From assembly GCA_031292515.1 (NCBI GenBank), contig JARLGZ010000275.1, positions 62,001 through 126,000 of the forward strand: 64,000 bases of DNA, in the 5' to 3' direction. Positions within the stretch are counted from its first letter, which is position 1. Each line of letters begins with the position of its first letter. The position numbers and the translations under genes are program-made. The notes below the pieces were generated by a model, which had not been told where the DNA came from, did not search any database, and worked only from the letters and a program-made list of their open reading frames with translations. Origin of the DNA: Puia sp. (GTDB lineage Bacteria; Bacteroidota; Bacteroidia; Chitinophagales; Chitinophagaceae). This document shows, one piece after another, positions 53,383 to 61,343 of this stretch.

Positions 53383-53865
53383 TCACACCAAAGAGGCAAG
53401 TTGTTGTATGTCCCGCTGGTAGTCGTATTGCAGATCTTCGTGGAGCGTACTCACGACAGTATGGATCTTTTTTAGCTGGTTGCGGTACAGGTTGACCAGC
53501 ACGGGGCTGTCCCGGATCGGTATTCTGCCTTCTTTGATCTTTGTGCAGAAATAGATGAGGAGCTCCGCTTCAGCCTGTTTGGAGCCGATGTGCCGGATGT
53601 ATTTGGCGAGGCTTCGCAGGATCTTCCGAAGACTTTTCTTTGTGAGATAGAGATTCGGTTTGGGCAGCCCTGTAAACTCGTTGTCGATCTCGTTTTTGAC
53701 GGTTTGTATATAGGCTGTCTCATCGGATGCTTCAAACAGCAGGTAAGTCAGCAATTCCTTGTTGTCATTCTTATATTTCGCCAGCCGAAGACAGATCTCG
53801 GCCAGTTTGTAGGGTGGAAGCGTGGTTAACTCTTGTTTTATTTCGTTGATCGTCGCGGCTTTCAT
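53383..53865 (-). CDS. Hypothetical helical protein, 160 aa
   Basis: I do not recognise this family. The product (MKAATINEIKQELTTLPPYKLAEICLRLAKYKNDNKELL...) is predicted to be all-helical, Leu/Lys/Glu-rich and soluble, with no signal peptide. Regular helical repeats (LAEICLRLAKYK, LRKILRSLAKYIRHI) suggest a helix-bundle or repeat fold. It lies just upstream of the tiny ORF at 53279 on the same strand and could share its transcript. ATG start is at 53865. Confidence 0.65.
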   Translation of the reverse strand: MKAATINEIKQELTTLPPYKLAEICLRLAKYKNDNKELLTYLLFEASDETAYIQTVKNEIDNEFTGLPKPNLYLTKKSLRKILRSLAKYIRHIGSKQAEAELLIYFCTKIKEGRIPIRDSPVLVNLYRNQLKKIHTVVSTLHEDLQYDYQRDIQQLASLV

Positions 53866-53933
53866 TCGAATGGGTTAGTCATTTAGAGGCCTGGTGATTC
53901 CAGTTGCCGGCCGTTAAAACTAACAAGAATAAT

Positions 53934-55127
53934 TCAAATCATGGAAGCCAGCGCATCGCATAATAGCTTTATCTCGTCTTCGGTGTTGTAATAGTGAATG
54001 GAAGCCCTGACAACGCTGGTCAGGTGATGTTTATTCATATAGATCGGTGTCGACGAAGCGGCGGCTATGGATACATTGATTTGTTTTTCGGCCAACCTCT
54101 CTTTTACCGTGTAACTGTCAATCCCTTCAATGGAAAAGGTGACGATTCCGCATTGCACATCACCGCTGTCGTGGACGTTCACGCCGCCGATGGCTGAAAG
54201 TTGCCTGCGCATCGAACCCGACAATTGTTGAACGCGTTGCCAGATCCTGTCCAGGCCGATATTCAGGGCATATTCAATCGCCTGGCCCAGACCGAGATTG
54301 AGTGCACGGTTTTTTTCGTAGAGTTCGAACCTGCGGCCGTCATTCCTGATTTGGTACTCGTCCCGGCTCGTCAGTTGCGCCGTAAAACCATCCATGAAGA
54401 GGACCCTCAGTTTGTCCTGTATCTCTTTTCGCACGTATAAAAACCCCGTTCCCCTCGGCGCCCGGAGGAATTTGCGTCCGTTTACCGACAGCATATCGCA
54501 GCCGATCGCCTGCACGTCCACGGGGATCTGGCCGATGGATTGGGAAGCGTCGACCAGGTATAGTATATTATTCTTACGGGCTATTTTCCCAATTTCCACG
54601 ACAGGTATTACCCCCCCTCCGCCGGAGGGGATCTGGGTGACCGCGATCAACCTGGTCTGCGGTGAGATGGCTTCTTCCAACGCCTGAAGAGAGAAATTGC
54701 CGTATTCATCGTTGGGTATGACCGTGACCCGGACGCCGGATGTTTTTTGAACGTTCAGAAACCCTAATAAATTGGTGACATATTCGTATTCTGATGTGAG
54801 GATCACATCTCCTTCTTTAAAGTCTATCCCATACAGCGCCATTGCCCAGGCTATGCTGGCGTTTTCTGTGATCGCCACTTCGTCGCGGCCGGCATTTATG
54901 AGGCGGCCGATCAGCGTATAGGTATTCTCCAGTTGCTCCTTGTATCTGGCTTCTGTCTCATAGCCACCGTAGCTCGCTTCTTCCTGCAAATACCGGATCA
55001 TCGTGTCGACCACCACATCCGGCGGCAGGGATGTGCCTGCGTTGTTAAAATGCACACGTACGGCAGTGCCCCTGGTTCCGGCTCTTAATTGTTCTATTTC
55101 CTGTTCGCTGAAAGTTGCTGTGTCCAT
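53934..55127 (-). CDS. Class V aminotransferase (PLP)
   Basis: A 397-residue PLP enzyme of the cysteine desulfurase/isopenicillin-N-epimerase-like group. Landmarks are HFNNAGTSLPPDVV near residue 27, TENASIAWAMALYG, ILTSEYEYVTN, LYLVDASQSIGQIPVDVQAIGCDMLSVNGRKFLRAPRGTGFLYV (PLP aspartate and the Schiff-base lysine in NGRKF), and QCGIVTFSIEG. No conserved cysteine loop of a true desulfurase is obvious. Substrate unknown. The divergent thiolase gene and the shared palindrome at 55188-55207 suggest coordinated control. Confidence 0.85.
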   Translation of the reverse strand: MDTATFSEQEIEQLRAGTRGTAVRVHFNNAGTSLPPDVVVDTMIRYLQEEASYGGYETEARYKEQLENTYTLIGRLINAGRDEVAITENASIAWAMALYGIDFKEGDVILTSEYEYVTNLLGFLNVQKTSGVRVTVIPNDEYGNFSLQALEEAISPQTRLIAVTQIPSGGGGVIPVVEIGKIARKNNILYLVDASQSIGQIPVDVQAIGCDMLSVNGRKFLRAPRGTGFLYVRKEIQDKLRVLFMDGFTAQLTSRDEYQIRNDGRRFELYEKNRALNLGLGQAIEYALNIGLDRIWQRVQQLSGSMRRQLSAIGGVNVHDSGDVQCGIVTFSIEGIDSYTVKERLAEKQINVSIAAASSTPIYMNKHHLTSVVRASIHYYNTEDEIKLLCDALASMI

Positions 55128-55187
55128 TGTTGAGATTTGAAGGTGGCGCCGTCTTCTTCCTGTCTCCGGCGAATCGGGTTGCCACTA

Positions 55188-55207
55188 CAAAATAAGCGCT
55201 TATTTTG
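55188..55207. promoter_or_regulatory. Perfect 20-bp palindrome between divergent aminotransferase and thiolase genes
   Basis: CAAAATAAGCGCTTATTTTG is identical to its reverse complement over all 20 bases. It lies 61 bases from the aminotransferase ATG and 142 from the thiolase ATG, a typical operator position. TetR- or MarR-type regulators bind such sites; the actual regulator is unknown. Confidence 0.65.
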
Positions 55208-55349
55208 GAGATAGAACAGATGCAGAATTGGAAAATTTGTGTGTAACAGATGCCCGGATTCGGGTTTAGGATCATCATGCTAACGAATGTTAGTTTTTGG
55301 TTATCTTGCGGGATCTTTTAAAACTTGGGCAATCTCTTAAAATTATCAC

Positions 55350-56537
55350 ATGAACAAAAAGGAAGTCTATATTATTTCGGCGGTACGCACCCCGATCGGC
55401 AGTTTTGGTGGCGCGTTGAAGGACTTTAGCGCTGTGCGGCTCGGAGCGGCTGCTATCCGGGGTGCTCTGGAAAAAGCTGTGCTCAGGCCGGATCTTGTGC
55501 AGGATGTATTGATGGGTTCCGTACTCCAGGCGAACCTGGGCCAGGCGCCTGCGCGACAGGCTGCAAAATTTGGGGGATTGCCTGATCACGCAAATTGTAC
55601 GACGATCAACAAGGTGTGCGCGAGCGGTATGAAAGCGGTTGCTCTCGGCGCCCAGAACATCCTGTTGGGAGATGCGGATATCGTCGTGGCAGGAGGGATG
55701 GAAAGCATGAGTAACGTCCCTTATTATGCAGAAAATACGCGATGGGGGAATAAATACGGGAATGTATCGCTGGTCGACGGACTGGCCAGGGATGGTTTGA
55801 CGGATGCTTATGACGGACTGGCTATGGGCAATGCCGCGGAACTCTGCGCCCGGGAATGCGGGATCGGCAGGGGAGACCAGGATGCATTTGCCATCGAAAG
55901 CTACCGGCGAAGCCAGGCTGCCTGGAACGAAGGAAAATTTGCCGGCGAGATCATCCCGGTCGCGATACCGCAGCGCAAGGGTGACCCTTTGCTGTTTGCA
56001 AGGGACGAAGAACCATTCAATGTGAAGTTTGATAAGATACCCGAGCTAAAGCCCGCCTTTCTGAAAGACGGGACTGTAACGGCAGCCAACGCTTCTTCGA
56101 TGAATGACGGGGCGGCAGCCCTGGTACTCATGAGCGGGGACAAGGCGGAAGAACTGGGGCTAAAGCCCATCGCAAAAATTCTCTCCTATGCGGACGCGGA
56201 GCAAGCCCCCGAGTGGTTTACGACCACTCCGGCGATCGCCGTTCCAAAGGCCGTTTCAAAGGCAGGCCTCGCGATGTCGGATATATCTTATTGGGAATTA
56301 AACGAAGCTTTCGCGGTCGTCGGCATTGAGAACAGCCGGCGGATGAACCTGGATCCATCGCGGGTCAACGTATACGGAGGGGCCGTCTCAATCGGCCATC
56401 CGCTGGGTTGCAGCGGTGCCCGCATCTTAGTAACGTTGATCCATATACTAAAACAAAACAAGGGTAGATACGGCGCCGCCGGAATCTGCAATGGCGGGGG
56501 AGGAGCGTCCGCTATGGTCATCGAAAGCCTGGGCTGA
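55350..56537 (+). CDS. Acetyl-CoA C-acyltransferase (thiolase)
   Basis: A 395-residue thiolase, normal length, that joins or splits beta-ketoacyl-CoA. It starts [19 protein letters not shown]; the first catalytic Cys is Cys90 in [14 protein letters not shown]. Later come [29 protein letters not shown] and the C-terminal half with [25 protein letters not shown] (His and the second Cys), then [15 protein letters not shown]. Whether it serves fatty acid oxidation or acetoacetyl-CoA formation is unclear; acetyl-CoA acetyltransferase is the more likely call. The nearby palindrome may regulate it. Confidence 0.92.
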   Translation: MNKKEVYIISAVRTPIGSFGGALKDFSAVRLGAAAIRGALEKAVLRPDLVQDVLMGSVLQANLGQAPARQAAKFGGLPDHANCTTINKVCASGMKAVALGAQNILLGDADIVVAGGMESMSNVPYYAENTRWGNKYGNVSLVDGLARDGLTDAYDGLAMGNAAELCARECGIGRGDQDAFAIESYRRSQAAWNEGKFAGEIIPVAIPQRKGDPLLFARDEEPFNVKFDKIPELKPAFLKDGTVTAANASSMNDGAAALVLMSGDKAEELGLKPIAKILSYADAEQAPEWFTTTPAIAVPKAVSKAGLAMSDISYWELNEAFAVVGIENSRRMNLDPSRVNVYGGAVSIGHPLGCSGARILVTLIHILKQNKGRYGAAGICNGGGGASAMVIESLG

Positions 56538-56728
56538 TAAGGATGCTTCTTTAATAAGAACGAAGCCTCCCCGCATGGTTCCCCCTTAACTTACGCTTAA
56601 CAGGATTCCTTTTAATATTTTAAACCTGGTGGACGTTTCCGTATCCAAGATCCGGTGACACCGGCAGGAAATTTGCAGGTGGTAAACAACCAGACCAGAC
56701 CATTTTATTAATAACTTAAAATCACGTC

Positions 56729-57193
56729 ATGAAACGTTCATTCGTTGCTAAGATTCCTATGTTTTTATTTCTGGCGGCCTGCATCTTTGGATCCGCCCGG
56801 TCAGAAGCCGCTTCAAACGGCGTAAGAGGAGACCATCCTTATTATCTCCATGCTCTTTCTGACCTTCGTGCAGCCCGCTGGATGATCCAGCACCGCCCGG
56901 GCAACTGGGATCAGACTGTCGACGAGATCGAGGCCGTCCGCCGGATCGATGCCGCTATCGGCGAGATCAAGAAAGCATCTATCGAAGATGGCAAAAACAT
57001 CGAAGATCATCCTCCTGTCGACGAAGCCCCCGATCATATGGGCCGTTTACACAAAGCCCTGGATTTTCTCCGGAAAGCGCGCCAGGATATCAGCCATGAT
57101 GAAGACAACGCATTCGCCCAGGGCTTGCAGGCCCGTGCCTACGGTCACATTGACGGAGCGATCGGCGCCGTTAAGAAAGCCATTCATTCCTAA
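56729..57193 (+). CDS. Secreted helical protein, 154 aa, unknown
   Basis: A 154-residue protein with a signal peptide (SFVAKIPMFLFLAACIFGSARSEA). The mature part is built of two similar helical units: YYLHALSDLRAARWMIQHRPGN...IDAAIGEIKKASIEDGKN, and LHKALDFLRKARQDISHDEDN...HIDGAIGAVKKAIHS. Related small secreted proteins with H-P-x-Y-L-H-A-L-S-D-L-R-x-A-R occur in several phyla, but I know no function. It is followed by a terminator at 57245. Confidence 0.7.
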   Translation: MKRSFVAKIPMFLFLAACIFGSARSEAASNGVRGDHPYYLHALSDLRAARWMIQHRPGNWDQTVDEIEAVRRIDAAIGEIKKASIEDGKNIEDHPPVDEAPDHMGRLHKALDFLRKARQDISHDEDNAFAQGLQARAYGHIDGAIGAVKKAIHS

Positions 57194-57244
57194 GCCCCGC
57201 TATCAAAATGTAAAGGAGCAGGCGCTCCCTCATTAATTCATTGG

Positions 57245-57272
57245 GCAGCCCGTCAGGGCTGCTTTTTTTTTT
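57245..57272 (+). terminator. Strong terminator after the secreted helical protein
   Basis: GCAGCCC (57245-57251) pairs with GGGCTGC (57256-57262), tetraloop GTCA, followed by ten T. The loop and T run overlap the stop and the Lys-rich end of the convergent XRE gene. Confidence 0.88.
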
Positions 57273-57507
57273 CTTCTCCGGCGGATGAGTCCCGGAACTC
57301 TTCTCTCAGGGGAGCATATAGTTCATCCAGCATATTACCGGGTTCCACTTCTATAGCCAGGGCAATCAGGAAGAGTTCGGCGGCAGAGAGCCTGGCATGC
57401 TCCTTCGTGCTTAGTTCGCTCAGCCGCGCCTTGCTGATCCCTGTTTTCCTGGATACAGCGGATTTATTAATGGACCGGTTCTCCAGGTATAAACCTAATC
57501 GGGTCAT
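57253..57507 (-). CDS. XRE-family helix-turn-helix regulator, 84 aa
   Basis: A small HTH protein from the ATG at 57507 (MTRLGLYLENRSINKSAVSRKTGISKARLSELST); an upstream ATG at 57528 adds seven codons. The HTH core is VSRKTGISKARLSELS, with ELFLIALAIEVEPG as the fifth helix. The C-terminus EEKKKQP is encoded in the T run of the opposing terminator. Upstream lies an AT-rich region with several palindromes, suggesting autoregulation. Such small regulators occur with toxin-antitoxin and phage-like modules. Confidence 0.8.
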   Translation of the reverse strand: MTRLGLYLENRSINKSAVSRKTGISKARLSELSTKEHARLSAAELFLIALAIEVEPGNMLDELYAPLREEFRDSSAGEEKKKQP

Positions 57508-57585
57508 GTGTATAGATTTTGTGAACAATATACCTATTTTATCATATAAATTTATTGATAAATGATAAGATAAATATTCAATTTC

Positions 57586-57599
57586 TTGATATTTATCAA
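57586..57599. promoter_or_regulatory. Palindrome in the divergent region upstream of the XRE gene
   Basis: TTGATATTTATCAA is a perfect 6-2-6 palindrome. Around it, the AT-rich 57541-57620 stretch holds further TTGATAAA, GATAA and TTTATCAA elements. This is a candidate operator for the XRE-type regulators. Confidence 0.5.
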
Positions 57600-57618
57600 T
57601 TTTTATGATATATTAATT

Positions 57619-57634
57619 CTATACTTTTGTATAG
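57619..57634 (+). promoter_or_regulatory. Palindromic operator overlapping a -7 promoter box
   Basis: CTATAC-TTTT-GTATAG is a perfect inverted repeat, and TACTTTTG inside it (57622-57629) matches the Bacteroidota -7 box for the gene starting at 57649. A repressor bound here would block that promoter directly. Confidence 0.55.
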
Positions 57635-57648
57635 AAAATCTATATTAT

Positions 57649-57996
57649 ATGCTTGTCCAAAAAACAATCGCAGAACCCAAAAAGGCTTCCGCCGGTAACG
57701 GAGAAATCCTCCGCGGCAAACCTCTTCTCAGCCCGGCGATACAGGAAGAGATTCTCCAATGGATCGAACTGGCACCGCCGCGGCGAACGCTCCGGCATTT
57801 GAGAAAAATGATGATTGCCTGGATGCTTCGGGAGCAGTCGGGATTTCCTGTTGATTTCGAAGAAATGATCACGGATCTCGATTGTTTGTTCGAACTGCTG
57901 GATTCGATCCAGGATGAAATAGGGGAAGATGCCGGAAGCGGAGGACCGGAAGAACATGCAGGAGAAAGCCAGGGAGAAAATGCCGATGATGAGTAA
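57649..57996 (+). CDS. Hypothetical protein, 115 aa, acidic C-terminus
   Basis: I do not recognise this protein. The open frame runs from 57586, but the ATG at 57649 is preferred because the promoter and palindrome lie before it. The product MLVQKTIAEPKKASAGNGEI... is followed by a helical part (SPAIQEEILQWIELAPPRRTLRHLRKMMIAWMLREQ) and a low-complexity acidic end (GEDAGSGGPEEHAGESQGENADDE). It is adjacent to two XRE regulators and could be a partner or a regulated target. Convergent with the second XRE gene, 24 bases away. Confidence 0.55.
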   Translation: MLVQKTIAEPKKASAGNGEILRGKPLLSPAIQEEILQWIELAPPRRTLRHLRKMMIAWMLREQSGFPVDFEEMITDLDCLFELLDSIQDEIGEDAGSGGPEEHAGESQGENADDE

Positions 57997-58020
57997 ACAG
58001 GACTGCGGGGGGACCACCGA

Positions 58021-58512
58021 TCAATCTTCCGGCCGGGAACTCTTCTTTGTTCCGGCTTTCTGGTTTGACTGGGTGGTCGCCTTCGGGCCGGTCTTCCCGT
58101 CAGCCGGCGGATCACTTTTCCAACCGTTTCGTGGTTGATTCAATTCCTGTCTCAGGGATTTTATCTCCCGCAGAATTTCTGAAAGAATCTTCTCATCATA
58201 TTCCTTTACCAGGGACTCCCAGTCGTTGTAATTATAGCGGATGGTGTTCTCATTCGATATAGGAGCGGTTTTTTTCTTCTTTTGGTCTGCAGGCAGAAGA
58301 TGGGATCCGGCGAGATCGACTTTTAGAAGGAGGTCTACTGAAATATCAAAAAAATTGCTGAGAACGAGCAGCTCGCCGATATTGGGTTCACTTTTTCCGT
58401 TTTCCCAATTCCCGATCGTGGTCTGCCCTTTGTGCACCAAAGACCCAATGTCTTCCTGTGTTTTGGAGGATTTTTTGCGGAGATGCCTGATATTTTTTGC
58501 GAGATAATTCAT
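58021..58512 (-). CDS. XRE-family helix-turn-helix regulator with long tail, 163 aa
   Basis: The N-terminal 65 residues are a clear HTH_3 domain: LAKNIRHLRKKSSKTQEDIGSLVHKGQTTIGNWENGKSEPNIGELLVLSNFFDISVDLLL. A second part (ENTIRYNYNDWESLVKEYDEKILSEILREIKSLRQELNQ) looks like a coiled coil for dimerisation, and the end is Lys/Ser/Thr-rich and probably disordered. This layout resembles phage repressor-like regulators. Its start lies close to the divergent promoter at 58548. Confidence 0.82.
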   Translation of the reverse strand: MNYLAKNIRHLRKKSSKTQEDIGSLVHKGQTTIGNWENGKSEPNIGELLVLSNFFDISVDLLLKVDLAGSHLLPADQKKKKTAPISNENTIRYNYNDWESLVKEYDEKILSEILREIKSLRQELNQPRNGWKSDPPADGKTGPKATTQSNQKAGTKKSSRPED

Positions 58513-58547
58513 CTTAAAAAAGACCCTTAAAAAAATTGCTAAAAAAA

Positions 58548-58577
58548 TTGGTTTTATTAATTTGATTGCTATCTTTG
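58548..58577 (+). promoter_or_regulatory. Strong promoter candidate for the gene at 58900
   Basis: TTG (58548-58550), a 19-base spacer and TATCTTTG (58570-58577) fit the Bacteroidota promoter consensus. A start near 58584 would give a 5' leader of over 300 bases before the ATG at 58900, with no recognisable ORF in it. Confidence 0.55.
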
Positions 58578-58647
58578 TCGTCGAGCGAGCTTAAATATAG
58601 GCTAAATATTTTTCAAATCATTGCTGCAGAAGTGGTCGGGAGACCGG

Positions 58648-58678
58648 GCCGGGGAGAATACCCGGCTGTGCGTTTTTT
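58648..58678 (+). terminator. Hairpin with T run inside the long leader (possible attenuator)
   Basis: GCCGGG (58648-58653) pairs with CCCGGC (58661-58666) around a seven-base loop, and TTTTTT follows six bases later. It is weak as a terminator but lies between the promoter at 58548 and the gene at 58900, where an attenuator could act. Confidence 0.35.
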
Positions 58679-58899
58679 AGGGACGCGCCGGCAAACCCAC
58701 AGACTGGTATCGATAGCCGGATATACAGGATCCGGTTCTGTCCTGCCATTTTATTCTTATTTCATTTTCTGGATTCGCGGTGAGGACCGGCGCAACTTTC
58801 AAACGTTGTATGCATTGTACAAGCGTAACGGATGCCTTTATGCCGATAACATCACCAGGTATGGATGACACTATTATATAAACATTAAAAACCTTACTC

Positions 58900-59160
58900 A
58901 TGGAAGACAATAAGGCACGACCCACCGCCGGCGAGATCATAAAGGATTTTTGCAGTTGGTATACCCCGGAAGAACTGCAGGAAGAATTACTCGATCTGCT
59001 CCTGGCGGCTGTCAATAGCGAAGAGGCGGACAATTGGGATTGCACGGTCCGGGGAAGATTCATCTTTCTTTATCGTCAGTTGGTAAAGCTGGTCACGGCT
59101 CTTTACAAGGATAAAACTCCCGAATCCGGAGAGTCGGCCATGATTAAGCGGATTCACTAA
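58900..59160 (+). CDS. Small conserved-looking helical protein, 86 aa
   Basis: The product (MEDNKARPTAGEIIKDFCSWYTPEELQEEL...) is a small all-helical soluble protein with a Leu-rich middle (LLDLLLAAVNSEEADN) and a segment SEEADNWDCTVRGRFIFLYRQLVKLV. I do not recognise the family with confidence. It stands 10 bases before the nucleotidyltransferase-HEPN gene on the same strand, so both are probably co-transcribed; a small partner or antitoxin role is a guess. Confidence 0.6.
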   Translation: MEDNKARPTAGEIIKDFCSWYTPEELQEELLDLLLAAVNSEEADNWDCTVRGRFIFLYRQLVKLVTALYKDKTPESGESAMIKRIH

Positions 59161-59170
59161 ATACTTTTCT

Positions 59171-60034
59171 ATGAATACTTCTTTGGACCATCTGCCGCTC
59201 CGGAAAAGGCAGCAATTGGAGGCGATTACAAAAATAATCGTAAACGCCATCACGCCTGAAAAAGTCCTGCTTTTCGGAGACTATACTTCCGCAACCTGGG
59301 GGGCCGGTTTTCACGCCGACAACCATCTGCCGGTAACGTATGACATACTGGTCATTACCAGACCGGATACCCGCCGTGCAGAATACGAGATCCAGGATAT
59401 GATAGAGAACCGTTGCCGGTTCTACGCGCCCGTGACGATCATCGTCCATGACATCGTCTTTGTGAACAAACAGATTGCCAGGGGGCACTATTTTTTTACG
59501 ACGGTAAGAAAAGAGGCGATTCTGTTGTTCGATCAGGGAGCCGTTCCGCTGGCGGAGGGTCGACCCCTGGATCTCGGACGCATCCGCATGATCGCCGAAC
59601 AGGATTTTGAGAGATGGATTGGGCGAGCCCGGGCATTTTTCAAAACAGCGACGTTCTCCATTCGGGAGAACGAGCCGAAAATTGCGGTGTTTTTGCTGCA
59701 TCAGGCCGCTGAACATGCCTACCAGGCAATTTTACTCGTCTTTACCGGTTATAAGCCCTGTACGCATAACCTTGAAAAGCTTCGAAAATACACCTACCGT
59801 TTTTCTATTGAATTGGGGCTGCTGTTTCCAGGACATCCACCCGAAGAAGAGATGCTTTTCAAGCTCCTTCTTCATGGATACGTCGATGCCCGCTATAATG
59901 AAGATTATGAGATCTCCCGGATGGAACTCGGTATCCTTAACGAACGTGTCGGAAAACTTCTGTCGATGGCGACCCGTCTGTGTCAGAACAGGTTACTGAG
60001 TCTCGGCAAAATGAGTGGCTTCTTTAGTTCCTGA
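59171..60034 (+). CDS. Nucleotidyltransferase-HEPN fusion protein
   Basis: A 287-residue protein. The N-terminal half is a minimal nucleotidyltransferase domain: VLLFGDYTSATWG (usual G-S is G36-D37) and LPVTYDILVITRPD, where the D-x-D pair has become Thr56-Tyr-Asp58. The C-terminal half (from about residue 140) is a HEPN domain: RAFFKTATFSIRENEPKIAVFLLHQAAEHAYQAILLVFTGYKPCTHNLEKLRKYTYRF and DARYNEDYEISRMEL. This fused form is frequent in Bacteroidota. HEPN/MNT pairs often form toxin-antitoxin systems; in this protein both are on one chain and the transferase part may be impaired. It overlaps the convergent Rrf2 gene by 11 bases. Confidence 0.82.
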   Translation: MNTSLDHLPLRKRQQLEAITKIIVNAITPEKVLLFGDYTSATWGAGFHADNHLPVTYDILVITRPDTRRAEYEIQDMIENRCRFYAPVTIIVHDIVFVNKQIARGHYFFTTVRKEAILLFDQGAVPLAEGRPLDLGRIRMIAEQDFERWIGRARAFFKTATFSIRENEPKIAVFLLHQAAEHAYQAILLVFTGYKPCTHNLEKLRKYTYRFSIELGLLFPGHPPEEEMLFKLLLHGYVDARYNEDYEISRMELGILNERVGKLLSMATRLCQNRLLSLGKMSGFFSS

Positions 60035-60434
60035 CAAGATCGGCGATCGTCTTTTTCTCTAATATCTTGAGGTTCGCGTCACGGACCTGTGACATCACGT
60101 TGCGGAATCCGCAGTTCTTCTCGTCACAGTTCTTGCATTTTTCGTAGAAGTACAGACTTACGCAGGGCAGGAGCGAGATCGGGCCGTCAAGCAAGCGCAT
60201 CACTTTGGCAAGGGGAACGTCTTTGGGTTGCTGGGCGAAGAAATAGCCGCCACCCTTGCCTTTTTTACTCTCCAGGATACCCGCATTTTTTAATTCCAGT
60301 AAGATGTTTTCAAGGAATTTCAGCGGTATTTTCTTCTTTTTGGCAATCTCCGCTATCAATACCGGTTCTTCTCTTCCCTTGTCCGCCAGGTACATCAGTG
60401 CCTGGAAAGCATATTGCGTTTTTTTAGAAAGCAT
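60024..60434 (-). CDS. Rrf2-family transcriptional regulator with four cysteines
   Basis: A 136-residue winged-helix protein: MLSKKTQYAFQALMYLADKG, then IAEIAKKKKIPLKFLENILLELKNAGILESKKGKGGGYFFAQQP, the classical Rrf2 DNA-binding part. Cysteines 91, 100, 103 and 108 (PCVSLYFYEKCKNCDEKNCGF) resemble the cluster-binding region of IscR/NsrR-type proteins, but spacing differs and there are four, so an Fe-S cluster or zinc is possible. The target genes are unknown. Its 3' end overlaps the HEPN gene. Confidence 0.87.
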   Translation of the reverse strand: MLSKKTQYAFQALMYLADKGREEPVLIAEIAKKKKIPLKFLENILLELKNAGILESKKGKGGGYFFAQQPKDVPLAKVMRLLDGPISLLPCVSLYFYEKCKNCDEKNCGFRNVMSQVRDANLKILEKKTIADLVRN

Positions 60435-60506
60435 TGTTGTCCTCTTTGTTAATGGTTGAAAAAGATTGATTCTTCGACAGGATGGGGCCGACCCGCGGCG
60501 ATCTCC

Positions 60507-61223
60507 TCAGAACCCCAAAACATCTTTCATCGTGAAGATGCCTTTTTTATTATGTATAAACTCCGCTGCCAATACGGCGCCCGTCGCAAAGCCCTGTCTA
60601 TTGTGAGCCGTATGAACGATCTCGATGTCGTCAATGGGAGAACTATATTTGACTTTATGAGTTCCCGGCGCAGGGTCGATCCGCTCGCTGAGAATCTCCA
60701 ATTCATCTAAGTTATCACTAATATGATTCACCCACCCCTTTTTCCAGGGAATTTTTTCCAGCACCTGCTTTGCAAGGGTAAGAGCCGTTCCACTGGGAGC
60801 GTCCTTCTTCTGGGTGTGATGAGTCTCCACCAGGCTGACATTATAATCGGCATGGGGAGCCATCAGGGAGGCCAGCTTTTTGTTTAATTCAAAGAAGATA
60901 TTTACTCCTACGCTGAAATTGCTGGCATACAACAGGCTTCCTCCCGCCTTTGCGCAATATTCCCTGACCTCCTCGTATCGATCGAGCCAGCCCGTCGATC
61001 CACAAACGATAGGCACTCCCGCACCGATACAGTTCATCAGATTGTCATAAGCACTGTCTGGTCCTGTGAATTCAATGGCCACATCCGCCTTCCTGATATT
61101 TTCAACCGTGCCCTCTTCAAGGTTGTCTATCGATACTTTCAGGACGATCCTGTGCCCCCTGGCCAGGGCTATCTCTTCGATGGCTTTCCCCATTTTCCCA
61201 TATCCGATAAGCGCAATCTTCAT
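60507..61223 (-). CDS. dapB: 4-hydroxy-tetrahydrodipicolinate reductase
   Basis: DapB reduces the cyclic intermediate in the lysine/diaminopimelate pathway with NAD(P)H. The 238-residue protein has the Rossmann motif GYGKMGKAIEEIA near the N-terminus, FTGPDSAYDNLMNCIGAGVPIVCGSTGW, and the catalytic stretch ETHHTQKKDAPSGTALTLAK with the His pair and Lys. Length is normal. The gene sits in the DUF5683/parB/parA neighbourhood typical of Bacteroidota. Confidence 0.95.
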   Translation of the reverse strand: MKIALIGYGKMGKAIEEIALARGHRIVLKVSIDNLEEGTVENIRKADVAIEFTGPDSAYDNLMNCIGAGVPIVCGSTGWLDRYEEVREYCAKAGGSLLYASNFSVGVNIFFELNKKLASLMAPHADYNVSLVETHHTQKKDAPSGTALTLAKQVLEKIPWKKGWVNHISDNLDELEILSERIDPAPGTHKVKYSSPIDDIEIVHTAHNRQGFATGAVLAAEFIHNKKGIFTMKDVLGF

Positions 61224-61343
61224 ATATAACGATTTTTAATCCCGTACGGTTCGGTGCCTCCGGTTTTTTTGTTTATTGTCAATTTGTTCTATGCAAAGAA
61301 AATAAAAAATAAGACAAAATTAAGAAGGAAAGAGCTCATGCCG

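Noticed and set aside
58566-58868. 100-codon ORF in the leader before 58900
   Set aside because: Its ATG lies inside the -7 promoter box and the sequence has no domain pattern; treated as untranslated leader.
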